NCBI GenBank assembly: GCA_947488905.1
Contig: CANLBJ010000002.1
Span: 496,001-560,000, forward strand
Direction: 5' to 3'
DNA: 64,000 bases
Source: Ulvibacter algarum
Lineage (GTDB): Bacteria; Bacteroidota; Bacteroidia; Flavobacteriales; Flavobacteriaceae
Shown here one piece after another: positions 25,783-35,588 of this stretch. Below the pieces are notes generated by a model. It was not told the DNA's origin and did not search any database. It was given only the letters and a program-made list of their open reading frames with translations. Within the stretch, counting starts at the first letter, position 1, and each line of letters opens with the position of its first letter. A program made the position numbers and the translations under genes.

Positions 25783-28047
25783 TCATTTTGCAATAGGTGC
25801 CTGCATACAATGTTCTGGTATCCCAAAACCATCAACTAAAGCCCCTATATGTGGTCGCAATTCTGTAGATAGGCGTTCTACGCGTTTTCGTAATGCCTTA
25901 GACTTTGTCCCACTAATATAGCCTTGCTCTAAATACCAAGAAGCATCTTTTCTCAATTCATGCAACGCATATAACGTACCTAATTTTTGAAATAGTAATT
26001 TATTTTTTTCATCCTCTATTGTAGCGGTAAAGTCTACAAAAGTAGTGTAAGCTAGTTCTATACTATATGCTTTACCTAACTCAAGCAAATGCGTCTGTAC
26101 CTTTAAAAATGCCTGATATGAAGGGATTCCTTTTTTTACATAATCTTTAATGCGCATTGCAATAGTATACGTAAGCCTTCTTGTACGATAATCAAAAGCG
26201 TCTTTATGAAATTTAGAACTGTCTAAGTGATCTACATCTACGCTATTAGTGTAGGCAGGGTTAATAGTGCTTAATGTATCACCTATTCTTTCTCCTAATA
26301 ATTTAAGTACTGCCGTAAAACCAGCGCTATTAAATTCTGACCTAAAATCTGATAAAACACCTTTTGCCGCTAGTTGTAATAATACGTGATTGTCACCCTC
26401 AAAAGTGGTGAAGATATCTACGTCACCTTTTAGATCTGCAATTTGATTTTCCATTAAATAGCCTTTTCCACCGCAGGCTTCTCTACATTCTTGTATGGTG
26501 TCATTTGCAAACCAAGTAATCATAGATTTAAGTCCGGCTGCTTGCGTTTCTACTTTTCGTTTGTCTGGCACTGTGGTATCACTATACAGTTTCATCATAT
26601 GCGTGAGTGTAATATCATACACATAACAGCTAGCAATCGCTGGAGTTAAACGCAGTTGGTGACTTGGGTAATCCATTAATAAATCTTCCTGAATCTTTAT
26701 ACTGTTATTAAATTGTCTTCTTTTTAATGCGTGTTTTACTGCGATCGCTAATGCTTTTTTAGCACCACCAAGTCCTGCACGTGCCACACAAATTCTACCA
26801 CCCACTAAGGTGCCTAACATAGTAAAGAAACGTTTGCTAGGGTTTTCTATATCAGAATGATAACTGCCTTCTGGAGTAATATCACCGTACTTATTTAACA
26901 AGTTCTCTCTAGGTACGCGTACTTGATGAAACCAAATTTTACCGTTATCTACACCATTAAGACCTAGTTTATACCCATTGTCTTCTATAGTAACACCTGG
27001 CATTAGGTTGTGCTCTGCATCACGAATAGTTACTAAAATAGCGTGAACGCCATGGTTTTTTCCTTTAACAATTAATTGTGCAAAAACAGAAGCCATTGTT
27101 GAGTCTAGCGCATTTCCTATATATTCTTTATTATCATTTTCTCCCGGTGTGTGTATAATAATACTGTCGGTTGCCTTATCATACGTTGCTGTAGTTTTAA
27201 CGCCTCTTACATTAGAACCATGTCCTGTTTCTGTCATCGCAAAACAACCTAAAATATTTGCTTTACCTGTTTCAGTTAGATAGGTATCGTGATGTTTTTT
27301 AGTACCTAATTTTTGAATACTACCGCCAAAAAGCCCAAACTGCACTCCAAACTTAATAGCCATACTACCATCTACATACATCATGTTTTCAAATACTGCC
27401 GCATAGGCTGGCATATTATCTGTCCCTCCATACGCTTCAGGGTAGGCCATAGCGCCATAACCTTCTTTGGCAAGAAATGCTACTTGCTTTAAAACATGTG
27501 CTCTAAAAGCTGACTTTTCTCTTCTTATAGACCACTCAAAAATAGGGTCTTTTAGTACGTCTCTAAAAGCATCAACAACAGGAGCATGTTCTCCTTTTAA
27601 AATATTATCTATCTCTAATGGATTGTAAAAACTAGACGTTGCTTCTTTTGTTATTTCTACATCAAATAAGTGATTATAATGGTTGGGCTGTATACCCAGG
27701 TTAATCTCAATGTCTTTTAAATGATTATTAAATGGACAGGCTTCAAAATGATGACAGATCATATTTTGACTAAACGTAGCTAACGGATATACGTCACTCT
27801 CTACTAACTTAATTTCTGAATGAGAAATGACATGTTTCCAATTTTTAATTTCTTGATAGGAGGGAGGAGCCTTTTTATCTAGGTATTTACTAAGATAGGC
27901 AAGATCTTCTTTTGTTAATGTATCATCATTTTTGATAGCGTTTTTTACTACGGAAATCTCAGAATATGATAATAAATCGTCAGACCAAATAACATAATAG
28001 AAAGGGATGTATTGTAAAATACCAGAAGAATACGTTTTTGTTTTCAT
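25783..28047 (-). CDS. Acyl-CoA dehydrogenase/oxidase-family flavoprotein
   Basis: A 754-residue flavoenzyme of the acyl-CoA oxidase/dehydrogenase superfamily, predicted to introduce the 2,3-double bond in acyl-CoA during fatty-acid beta-oxidation. An extra N-terminal domain of ~130 residues precedes the core. Core landmarks are YPEAYGGTDN, the FAD-contacting CFAMTETGHGSNVRGV, LGLNGVDNGKIWFHQVRVPRENLL, GGRICVARAGLGGAKKAL and ECREACGGKGYLMENQIADL, ending in TTFEGDNHVLLQL. The length fits the ~750-residue family found in Flavobacteria. It is monocistronic. Whether it uses oxygen or an electron-transfer flavoprotein cannot be read from sequence. Confidence 0.88.
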   Translation of the reverse strand: MKTKTYSSGILQYIPFYYVIWSDDLLSYSEISVVKNAIKNDDTLTKEDLAYLSKYLDKKAPPSYQEIKNWKHVISHSEIKLVESDVYPLATFSQNMICHHFEACPFNNHLKDIEINLGIQPNHYNHLFDVEITKEATSSFYNPLEIDNILKGEHAPVVDAFRDVLKDPIFEWSIRREKSAFRAHVLKQVAFLAKEGYGAMAYPEAYGGTDNMPAYAAVFENMMYVDGSMAIKFGVQFGLFGGSIQKLGTKKHHDTYLTETGKANILGCFAMTETGHGSNVRGVKTTATYDKATDSIIIHTPGENDNKEYIGNALDSTMASVFAQLIVKGKNHGVHAILVTIRDAEHNLMPGVTIEDNGYKLGLNGVDNGKIWFHQVRVPRENLLNKYGDITPEGSYHSDIENPSKRFFTMLGTLVGGRICVARAGLGGAKKALAIAVKHALKRRQFNNSIKIQEDLLMDYPSHQLRLTPAIASCYVYDITLTHMMKLYSDTTVPDKRKVETQAAGLKSMITWFANDTIQECREACGGKGYLMENQIADLKGDVDIFTTFEGDNHVLLQLAAKGVLSDFRSEFNSAGFTAVLKLLGERIGDTLSTINPAYTNSVDVDHLDSSKFHKDAFDYRTRRLTYTIAMRIKDYVKKGIPSYQAFLKVQTHLLELGKAYSIELAYTTFVDFTATIEDEKNKLLFQKLGTLYALHELRKDASWYLEQGYISGTKSKALRKRVERLSTELRPHIGALVDGFGIPEHCMQAPIAK

Positions 28048-28147
28048 AATATGAATTTACAACAAATAGTATTGATACTAAAACAAAAAAATCAATTAGT
28101 ATTTATTTAAAAACACTAAAAAAAATTAAAAGAGATGTATTAATTTT

Positions 28148-28780
28148 GTGCTTTATATACGTCTTAAAAAGATCCAAGATTTGTTAGAGAAAAGACAACA
28201 AGTACCCCAAGAACAATTTATAGATACAGATTATTTTATTTACTGTCTAGAAGCAGTAGATGATGTAGAAATCGAGCACATTTCCGAAGCACAAAAAAGT
28301 CTAGCCCAATTGACCATGCAATATGGCGTTGCTAGTATTTATAAAACCTGCGACACTATAGAAGGACTAGCAGATAGCTTAAATGCATTAATTTTAGATG
28401 ATCATAATTTTAAAGATTATGAGGTTATCTACTTGATTATGGAAGGAGAAGCAAATAGCATTTGTTTAAATGACTACTACTATAGTTTACAAGAAATTGC
28501 AGAAATTTTTGAAGGAAGATTAACAGGAAAGCTTTTACATTTTTCAAATGCAAAAGCGCTAGATTTAGACGAAGAAGAAGCACAATATTTTTTAGATATT
28601 ACGGGTGCAAAAGGTGTTTCTGGCTACGGAAATGCTAATAACGGAATAACGAGCTCTAATCTTGATAAAGCATTCTTTAACTTATTTAAAGAAGATGATA
28701 ACATGTTAGATGTGGTAGAAGAGCTACATAAAAAACATTACGAAGTTTGTAGATTACTTGATTTTAGATTGTACTATTAA
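28148..28780 (+). CDS. Conserved-looking protein of unknown function
   Basis: A ~210-residue soluble acidic protein. The N-terminal third is helical (IRLKKIQDLLEKRQQVPQE, TDYFIYCLEAVDDVEIEHI). The rest alternates strands and helices (YEVIYLIMEGEAN, YYYSLQEIAEIFEGRLTGKLLHFSNAKAL, YFLDITGAKGVSGYG). The order of strands recalls a caspase/CHAT fold, but the His and Cys dyad positions read MEGEAN and HFSNAK, so no peptidase centre is seen. The start is uncertain: the frame opens with GTG at 28148, which overlaps a perfect TAATTTTG promoter box (28141-28148), so translation may begin further in. It is a lone gene. Confidence 0.55.
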   Translation: MLYIRLKKIQDLLEKRQQVPQEQFIDTDYFIYCLEAVDDVEIEHISEAQKSLAQLTMQYGVASIYKTCDTIEGLADSLNALILDDHNFKDYEVIYLIMEGEANSICLNDYYYSLQEIAEIFEGRLTGKLLHFSNAKALDLDEEEAQYFLDITGAKGVSGYGNANNGITSSNLDKAFFNLFKEDDNMLDVVEELHKKHYEVCRLLDFRLYY

Positions 28781-28928
28781 TGTAAAGTGCTGTAAGTCAG
28801 TTTTATAATTTTTTTTTTAAATAAAACGAGTATCATCTTATTTCTTTAAAAGGTAAGTGACATAATTTAATTTGAAACTTTTTAAATATTAAGTCGTTAT
28901 TAGTGCAACCAACCACTACCAACCACTT

Positions 28929-31900
28929 ATGAAATTTAATACCTTATTATTTTTATTAGTATTTACTTTTTCTAACGCACAAAACACTTCTCAAAATACT
29001 ATAACAGGAATTGTTGTAGACAAGACAAACGGAACAACTTTACCCTTTGCTTATGTTACCCTACAAAAAGTAGGATTAGGAACTGTTACAGACGGTGATG
29101 GTAATTTTAAGATCACTATTCCAGAAAAATATAACGCTAGCAATATTACCATTAGTTATTTAGGTTTTGAAAATCTAGTGCTAACTGTTGCAGATTTTAA
29201 GTCAAGAAATGGTGCCACTTTTGGCTTGATTCCAGAAGCGTTTTCTCTGGCAGAGGTTGTTCTTGAAAAACCTGAGAAGATGCCAAGCGCAAAAGCTTTA
29301 TTAAGAAAAGTTATTAAAAAAATCCCTGAAAATTATACAGATACACTTACTAAAATTACTGGGTACTATCGCGAGACGATGAAAGAAAATGGGGTGTATA
29401 TTAAATACACAGATGCAGCTTGCGAATATAATGCAGCACCTTACCAGAAAAAAAGATACAAATGGAAAGACTACCTAAATCCATATGATTTTTCTTTTAG
29501 TAGCGGTACGTTTAATAATGACGCGAGCTCTTTACACCGTATTCATTTTCATCATAGAACCTTAAAAAATGAACAAGTAAAAATTATAGATTCACGCTCT
29601 AGTAGCAATTTAAGTAAAAGAGCGTTTCAATCAAATATTGAGGGTGGTCCTTTGGGCTTATTTGCTAGAAATAGAGTAAAATATCAAGAGAGCTTTTTAG
29701 GAAGAAAAGCCACTAGTGATTTTACTTATAGCATTTCTGAAGAAATAGATGAAAAAGGTGCTTGGTTATATGTATTAGATTTTCATACTAAAACAACTAA
29801 AGAAGAGCTAGACGAACTAGAAACTACTAGTAATAGACGTCAATGGCGCAGAGCAAACAAGCATAAATTATTAAAAGGTAAAATCTATATAGATCAAGAA
29901 GATCTGGCTGTAGTGCGCTATGAGTGTGCGATCCCTAATGATTTGAAAAAATATTTTTGCGGCTTCGGCTTTAATCAAGTGAAGCATTTTGACTATAAAC
30001 TAGACGTACGATACAAGAAAAAAGGGGGCCGGTATTACATAGACAAATTGCGCCATGAAGATGAATTTATTTATCAAGATAGTATTAGTGAATCAACGAC
30101 TTATTATTCTGCAATTTCTGAATTTGATGGTACAGCAATAACAACTCAAGACGTTAAAAAAATAGCTAGAGATGATAATTTTGCAAACACGGTATCTAAT
30201 CAATTATATGAATTTCCGCTAGATTATGATAGCGATTTTTGGAAAAACTACACAGAAGAAAATACTGTAGCAACTATAGATGCTTCTATTAGAAAAGATA
30301 TGGAGTTTGAAAAAACGCTTGAACAACAGTTTAAAGACAAACATATAAGAAACGATACTCTGCCAGAACCTGTAGCTAAAATTGTACCCTCTAGTTTTAA
30401 AATACATAAAGAAACCTACACAGATGATTATGCTTGGTTAAAGGATACTAAAAACCCAAAACACAATAAGCCTGTTATGGATTATCTGCGAGAAGAGAAT
30501 GCTTATGCTGCAAATTATAACATTCCGCTTAAAAGATCACAGCGTACTATCTATAAACATCTAGTACAAAGTGTTGAGAAAAACAGCGTTTCGTTACCGG
30601 TTGAAAAAAATGGATATTCATATTATAGTACTTATAGTGAAGATGATGAACATCCTGTTTTTTACAGAAAAGCAATCTCAAAAAATGGAGCAGTAGTAGC
30701 AGAAGAAGAGTTATTAAATGTCAATGAATTAGCAAAAGAAAAAGAATTTTATACTGCAAGTGTAGGGGCTGTTAGCCCTAATAATAATTTAATTACGGTG
30801 TATGAAAACACGACCGGTAAAGATGAGTATGTTTTGAAAATTAAGGATCTAACAACTAAGTCTTTCTTAAAAGATTCTATAAACCGTATAGGTGGTTTAG
30901 TATGGTTAAATGATACGAGTTTTTTATACTCAAATGTAGAAAAGGACACCTATCGTTCTTCAAAAATAATGCGACACACGTTAGGGACAGATGCAAAAGA
31001 AGATGTTATTATTTTTGAAGAAAAAGATACCGGTTTTAGTGTTTCTATTGGGGAATCTAAATCTAAAGAGTATATATTTTTGAATACAAGTAGCAGCACT
31101 GCTTCTGAAGTTTGGTTTTTGAAAACAGATCATCCTAATGATCCTTTTGAAGTAATTAAGCCTCGCGAAAAAAATCATTTATATTCTGTTACACATCATA
31201 AAGATCACTTTTATATAGTGACAAATAAAGACGCTTTAAATTATAAAATAGCAAAGGTTAATGTCCATACTATTTCCGAAGGAAACTGGACAGAGGTGGT
31301 ACCGCATCAAGAAGGAGTACTTATACAAGGGCTGCAAATATTTGATAAGTATATAGCTGTTAATGAAAAAGAAAATGCGCAATCTCGTATTAAGATTATT
31401 AATCTAGAGACAAATAAAAGTCATTTTATTAAACTAAAAGAGGAGTTTTATAATATTAGTTTTGGGTATAATCCGGATTTTGCTACAGATAGTTTACAAT
31501 TTAGTTACAGTAGTTTCCGGAAACCTTTGAGTACGTATAAGTATCATATGAAGACCAAAAAGAAACGACTTGTTAAACAACATAGCAAGCGTATTGAGCA
31601 CCCTTTTAATACCTATGTAGTAGAACGTAAATGGGTGACTGCTAAAGATGGTACACAAATACCGCTAACGCTTATTAAAGATAGATGGCAGTCTAATCGT
31701 GACCTTAATAAACATAAAGTCTATTTAACGTCATATGGTTCTTATGGAGCTGGACAAGGCATTCCTGGTGGTGCAATGGTGCATCATCTTGTAAATTCTG
31801 GTTACATATATGCTATAGCTCACGTGAGAGGTGGTGATGATATGGGTAAAGAATGGTATGAAGATGGTAAATTATTTAATAAGAAAAATACGTTTACAGA

Positions 31901-32438
31901 TTTTATAGACTGTGCAGAATATTTAATCACAGAAGAGTATGCCAAAAAAGGAAGCATTGTTGCTCAAGGGGGTAGTGCTGGTGGTTTATTAATGGGTGCA
32001 GTGGCTAATGCTAGACCTGAGTTATTTAATACCATCATACTAGATGTACCATTTGTAGATGTTATTAATACTATGCTAGACGAGAAGTTACCTTTAACTA
32101 CTGGTGAGTTTGAAGAGTGGGGAAACCCTAAAGATAAAGCAGTTTACAAGTATATGAAATCTTACAGTCCTTATGATAATGTAAAAGCACAAGCTTACCC
32201 AAACATGCTCTTTTTTACAGGTCTTAATGATACTAGAGTAGGGTACTGGGAACCTGCAAAAATGGCGGCAAAATTGAGAGCGACAAAAACAGATGATAAG
32301 CTACTTTTATTAAAAACTTCTTTTTCTAACGGCCACGGTGGTGGTTCTGGGCGTTATGCTGGTTATAGAGATAGCGCGTATCAATTAGCATTGATTTATG
32401 AGCTAGATAGGCTGGCAAAAAGTGAAGTTAGTGAGTAA
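28929..32438 (+). CDS. Fusion of carboxypeptidase-regulatory-like domain and S9 prolyl oligopeptidase
   Basis: A 1,169-residue exported protein with two unrelated halves. After a signal peptide ending in SNAQ, residues ~22-110 form a CarboxypepD_reg-like Ig domain (GIVVDKTNGTTLPFAYVTLQ). It leads into a ~370-residue segment typical of Bacteroidota surface proteins of the TonB-associated type. From about residue 490 a complete oligopeptidase B/S9A peptidase follows: beta-propeller from YTDDYAWLKD, then an alpha/beta-hydrolase with GGSAGG (Ser1016), NDTRVGYWEP (Asp1101) and NGHGG (His1136). The triad is intact. It probably cleaves short Lys/Arg peptides in the envelope. Fusing the two halves is unusual for S9A enzymes. 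Confidence 0.82.
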   Translation: MKFNTLLFLLVFTFSNAQNTSQNTITGIVVDKTNGTTLPFAYVTLQKVGLGTVTDGDGNFKITIPEKYNASNITISYLGFENLVLTVADFKSRNGATFGLIPEAFSLAEVVLEKPEKMPSAKALLRKVIKKIPENYTDTLTKITGYYRETMKENGVYIKYTDAACEYNAAPYQKKRYKWKDYLNPYDFSFSSGTFNNDASSLHRIHFHHRTLKNEQVKIIDSRSSSNLSKRAFQSNIEGGPLGLFARNRVKYQESFLGRKATSDFTYSISEEIDEKGAWLYVLDFHTKTTKEELDELETTSNRRQWRRANKHKLLKGKIYIDQEDLAVVRYECAIPNDLKKYFCGFGFNQVKHFDYKLDVRYKKKGGRYYIDKLRHEDEFIYQDSISESTTYYSAISEFDGTAITTQDVKKIARDDNFANTVSNQLYEFPLDYDSDFWKNYTEENTVATIDASIRKDMEFEKTLEQQFKDKHIRNDTLPEPVAKIVPSSFKIHKETYTDDYAWLKDTKNPKHNKPVMDYLREENAYAANYNIPLKRSQRTIYKHLVQSVEKNSVSLPVEKNGYSYYSTYSEDDEHPVFYRKAISKNGAVVAEEELLNVNELAKEKEFYTASVGAVSPNNNLITVYENTTGKDEYVLKIKDLTTKSFLKDSINRIGGLVWLNDTSFLYSNVEKDTYRSSKIMRHTLGTDAKEDVIIFEEKDTGFSVSIGESKSKEYIFLNTSSSTASEVWFLKTDHPNDPFEVIKPREKNHLYSVTHHKDHFYIVTNKDALNYKIAKVNVHTISEGNWTEVVPHQEGVLIQGLQIFDKYIAVNEKENAQSRIKIINLETNKSHFIKLKEEFYNISFGYNPDFATDSLQFSYSSFRKPLSTYKYHMKTKKKRLVKQHSKRIEHPFNTYVVERKWVTAKDGTQIPLTLIKDRWQSNRDLNKHKVYLTSYGSYGAGQGIPGGAMVHHLVNSGYIYAIAHVRGGDDMGKEWYEDGKLFNKKNTFTDFIDCAEYLITEEYAKKGSIVAQGGSAGGLLMGAVANARPELFNTIILDVPFVDVINTMLDEKLPLTTGEFEEWGNPKDKAVYKYMKSYSPYDNVKAQAYPNMLFFTGLNDTRVGYWEPAKMAAKLRATKTDDKLLLLKTSFSNGHGGGSGRYAGYRDSAYQLALIYELDRLAKSEVSE

Positions 32439-32530
32439 ATAATATCTCTAATAAAAAGTGGTAATGATATATAAGAAAAAAGAAAAATTTAAAAGTTGTG
32501 CGGCTTCAAGAGCTTGAAATTTGTGTGTGA

Positions 32531-32601
32531 GGAATGGGAATTATCTCAATATTTTCTATCAATAACATGATTTTTTTAAGGAGATATCTATTTCCCATTC
32601 C
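32531..32601. terminator. Long hairpin between convergent genes
   Basis: Ten-base arms, GGAATGGGAA at 32531-32540 and TTCCCATTCC at 32592-32601, with an inner TATCTC/GAGATA pair. It lies between the peptidase gene and the end of the GABA-type operon, and may end transcription from either side. Confidence 0.4.
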
Positions 32602-32676
32602 AATTCATCGTGAAAAGTCAAATTAACTTAATTAATTATTACTTTTATTTAAATCTAAGAAGTTGAAAAAGCCAGA

Positions 32677-34173
32677 CTAGATTCCTCCTATGCACAAATA
32701 CTTAATCTCTAAATAATCATCCATTCCATATTTAGATCCTTCACGACCATTTCCACTTTCTTTAATACCACCAAAAGGAGCTACTGTAGTAGATATCATT
32801 CCGGTATTAATCCCAACCATTCCATATTCTAAGCCTTCGGAAACTCTCCATATTTTAGCATTGTCATTTGTATAGAAATATGATGCTAAACCAAAAGGTG
32901 TATCATTTGCCATTCGAATTACTTCAGCTTCGTCATTAAACTTTATGATAGGGGCTATAGACCCAAATATTTCATTGTTGAATATTTCCATAGAACTATT
33001 AACGTTACTTAAAATCGTTGGAGGATAAAAATTATCCATGTCAGCAACTTTATGGCCACCCGTTATCAGTTCAGCTCCTTCACTAACGGCATTTTTAACT
33101 AAACCATCAACAAACTCAACAGCTTCTTTATTTATTAAAGGACCTACCACTGTTTCTTCATCAAAGCCAGATCCCATTTTTAATTTACTAACGGCATCGG
33201 TAAACTTATCTACAAAATTTTCATATACTTTATCGTGAACAAATATTCTATTAGTACAAACACAAGTTTGACCTGCATTTCTAAACTTTGAAGCTATTGC
33301 TCCATCTACAGCATTATCAATATCAGCATCTTCAAATACAATGAAAGGTGCATTGCCACCAAGCTCCATTGAAACTTTTTTTACAGTATCTGCACACTGA
33401 CGCATTAACATTTTCCCAACCCTAGTAGAACCAGTAAATGATAATTTACGCACTAATGGGTTAGCTGTTAGTTCATCACCTATCTCCTTAGCAGTATCTG
33501 AAGTAATTACATTAAAAACTCCTTTAGGAAAACCAGCTTTTTCAACTAAAGCAGCTAATGCTAAAGCAGATAACGGTGTTTGGTGAGCAGGCTTAATAAC
33601 AACTGTACAGCCTGCAGCTAGCGCTGGAGCAATTTTGCGTGTTATCATTGCATTTGGAAAATTCCAAGGAGTAATAGCTGCAACGACACCTATAGGTTGC
33701 TTAATGGTAATGATACGTTTATCAACTCCATGAGAAGGAATGGTATCCCCATAAGTTCTCTTTGCTTCTTCTGCAAACCACTCTATAAATGAAGCTCCGT
33801 ATTTAATCTCTCCTCTAGATTCACTTAAAGGTTTTCCTTGTTCAAGTGTTAGAATCTGTGCTAAATCTTCTACGTGATCCATCTGTAATTGATACAGTTT
33901 TTTTAGTAGTCTAGAGCGTTCTTCAGCCGTTGTTTTACTCCACGTTTTAAATGCTTCACTAGCACAATCAATAGCGTTTTTAGTTTCTGAACTACCCAAA
34001 CTTGCAACATTTGCTATAACAGAGTTATCAAAAGGGTTTGTTACCTCAAATGTGGATTGATTATCTGAAGATACCCATTCTCCATTAATAAAAGATTTAT
34101 CTTTCAGTAAGCCATTAAATTGCATTTCTTTAGTGTTTTTTATATCTATATTCATTGTCTCTTTCTTTTTCAT
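32677..34173 (-). CDS. gabD: Succinate-semialdehyde dehydrogenase
   Basis: Cytoplasmic NAD(P)-dependent aldehyde dehydrogenase that oxidises succinic semialdehyde to succinate. Of its 498 residues, FINGEWVSSDNQSTFEV begins the fold, PWNFPNAMITRKIAPALAAG binds the cofactor, SMELGGNAPFIVF carries the general-base Glu, and FRNAGQTCVCTNR carries the nucleophilic Cys. PFGGIKESGNGREGSKYG near the end is the GabD signature. The ATG at 34173 is preferred to an upstream ATG at 34221, which lies inside the permease gene. Last gene of the operon; the preceding stop is seven bases away. Aminotransferase and iron alcohol dehydrogenase genes upstream supply the aldehyde. Confidence 0.88.
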   Translation of the reverse strand: MKKKETMNIDIKNTKEMQFNGLLKDKSFINGEWVSSDNQSTFEVTNPFDNSVIANVASLGSSETKNAIDCASEAFKTWSKTTAEERSRLLKKLYQLQMDHVEDLAQILTLEQGKPLSESRGEIKYGASFIEWFAEEAKRTYGDTIPSHGVDKRIITIKQPIGVVAAITPWNFPNAMITRKIAPALAAGCTVVIKPAHQTPLSALALAALVEKAGFPKGVFNVITSDTAKEIGDELTANPLVRKLSFTGSTRVGKMLMRQCADTVKKVSMELGGNAPFIVFEDADIDNAVDGAIASKFRNAGQTCVCTNRIFVHDKVYENFVDKFTDAVSKLKMGSGFDEETVVGPLINKEAVEFVDGLVKNAVSEGAELITGGHKVADMDNFYPPTILSNVNSSMEIFNNEIFGSIAPIIKFNDEAEVIRMANDTPFGLASYFYTNDNAKIWRVSEGLEYGMVGINTGMISTTVAPFGGIKESGNGREGSKYGMDDYLEIKYLCIGGI

Positions 34174-34180
34174 ACTAATG

Positions 34181-35539
34181 TTAAAAATCTCTTTCTTGTT
34201 CTTTAAAAAATTTAAAACCATAAATTAAAAATGTTAGTAAAATACCTGCTACAAATGCCCAAGCAGCTCCTTTTATAACGAGAACTCCTGCTATTACACC
34301 AGCAATACCAAGGTCTTTTTTACTTCTTGCTTCCATTACTCCAATTCTAAAACTAACAAAACCTTGAATTAAGAGCGTTAGTGCTAGTGCAATACCTAAA
34401 ATAGGTTTCACTAAACTAACAACAGGAAGGAACAATAAACCGGTATTTGTACCCCATCTAAATGAACCTGATCCACCAAAGATGGAATTCATTGATTTTT
34501 TTCCTTGTTTATATCGTTCTACAATTACAATATGCATTGCTGACCAAAGCGGACCTGACATGGTGATATCTGGCCCAAAAATACTCATCAGCATATTTCG
34601 TCCACCAAAAATTAAATGAGCTCGATTTGCATTATAATCAATCTTTTCATCTGCTCTAATCTCATCTGCTTCTTCTAAAATAGCTTTGCTTTGAAGAACA
34701 TCACCAAATAAAACGATGTAGGCAGCAAAAGCCGTTGGTATGGATGTAAGAAACATTTTAAGAGGAGGGAAGCCTACTCCAAAAATAGTATAATCACTAA
34801 ACATTAGTGAAAAATTTGGATTAGTAAATCCCCATTCGATAGTTGGCCATGGTGCCTCTCTCAATAGAGGAGCAATTATGACAGCTAATATTACTATGGG
34901 GAAAATCCCTAGATTCCCTAAGTTTCTCCAAAATTTGCTGCTTTTAGTTAATTTTGCAAAGTGTTTAGAGAAAATTAGATAAAAAGCTAAACCAACAGCT
35001 ATACTAATTGATAATGGATACATATCAAAACGACCACCTTCTTTAAAGACTACCATTATTGCAGCAATACCCGCACCCAAAATAATACCTGATTTTATCG
35101 CCTGCGGAATAATTTGAACCACCTTTGATGCCAAACGTGTAGAACCTAAAATCACTGCCAAAATACCGAGCGTCATTTGAAATGATATTAAGGCATGAAC
35201 TCTATCCGGCCCCATTGGAAAAAGCTCCACATAAGCTATTAATAGTGGTATTGCTGGTGTAATCCAACCTGGAACAACAGGGTCTCCAAGTAAATGATGT
35301 GTTAAGTACAGTAAACCATTTAACATTACAATAGCGATAGCAGCTTCAAACGGCATACCTAAAAGATCTACCATAAGTGGTATTGCAGCTAGATCTACCG
35401 CACACATTAAAAGTCCTTGAAAATAATCAGGTAACTCAAAACGATAATGGACAAATGGCAAACGTAATTTGAAAGGCCCAAGAGGTGTGTATGGAGCTTC
35501 TTCTCCATACACATGATTTTTCCACCGATTCATTTTCAT
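34181..35539 (-). CDS. NCS2-like (xanthine/uracil permease-type) membrane transporter
   Basis: A 452-residue polytopic membrane protein with about 12-14 hydrophobic segments in a two-repeat layout. Pro/Gly-rich half-helices (LGDPVVPGWITPAIPLL; FGPDITMSGPLWSAM) match the unwound substrate-binding segments of the SLC23/SLC26-type fold, so it is called NCS2-like rather than a defined xanthine or uracil carrier. It sits between iron alcohol dehydrogenase and gabD in the GABA-type operon, where it would import the growth substrate. The start at 35539 gives MKMNRWKNHVYGEEAP, a cytoplasmic tail typical of the group. Confidence 0.75.
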   Translation of the reverse strand: MKMNRWKNHVYGEEAPYTPLGPFKLRLPFVHYRFELPDYFQGLLMCAVDLAAIPLMVDLLGMPFEAAIAIVMLNGLLYLTHHLLGDPVVPGWITPAIPLLIAYVELFPMGPDRVHALISFQMTLGILAVILGSTRLASKVVQIIPQAIKSGIILGAGIAAIMVVFKEGGRFDMYPLSISIAVGLAFYLIFSKHFAKLTKSSKFWRNLGNLGIFPIVILAVIIAPLLREAPWPTIEWGFTNPNFSLMFSDYTIFGVGFPPLKMFLTSIPTAFAAYIVLFGDVLQSKAILEEADEIRADEKIDYNANRAHLIFGGRNMLMSIFGPDITMSGPLWSAMHIVIVERYKQGKKSMNSIFGGSGSFRWGTNTGLLFLPVVSLVKPILGIALALTLLIQGFVSFRIGVMEARSKKDLGIAGVIAGVLVIKGAAWAFVAGILLTFLIYGFKFFKEQERDF

Positions 35540-35588
35540 AATTTATGTATTTAATTTTGCAGCTTCATTCACGCTCTGCATAATATTG

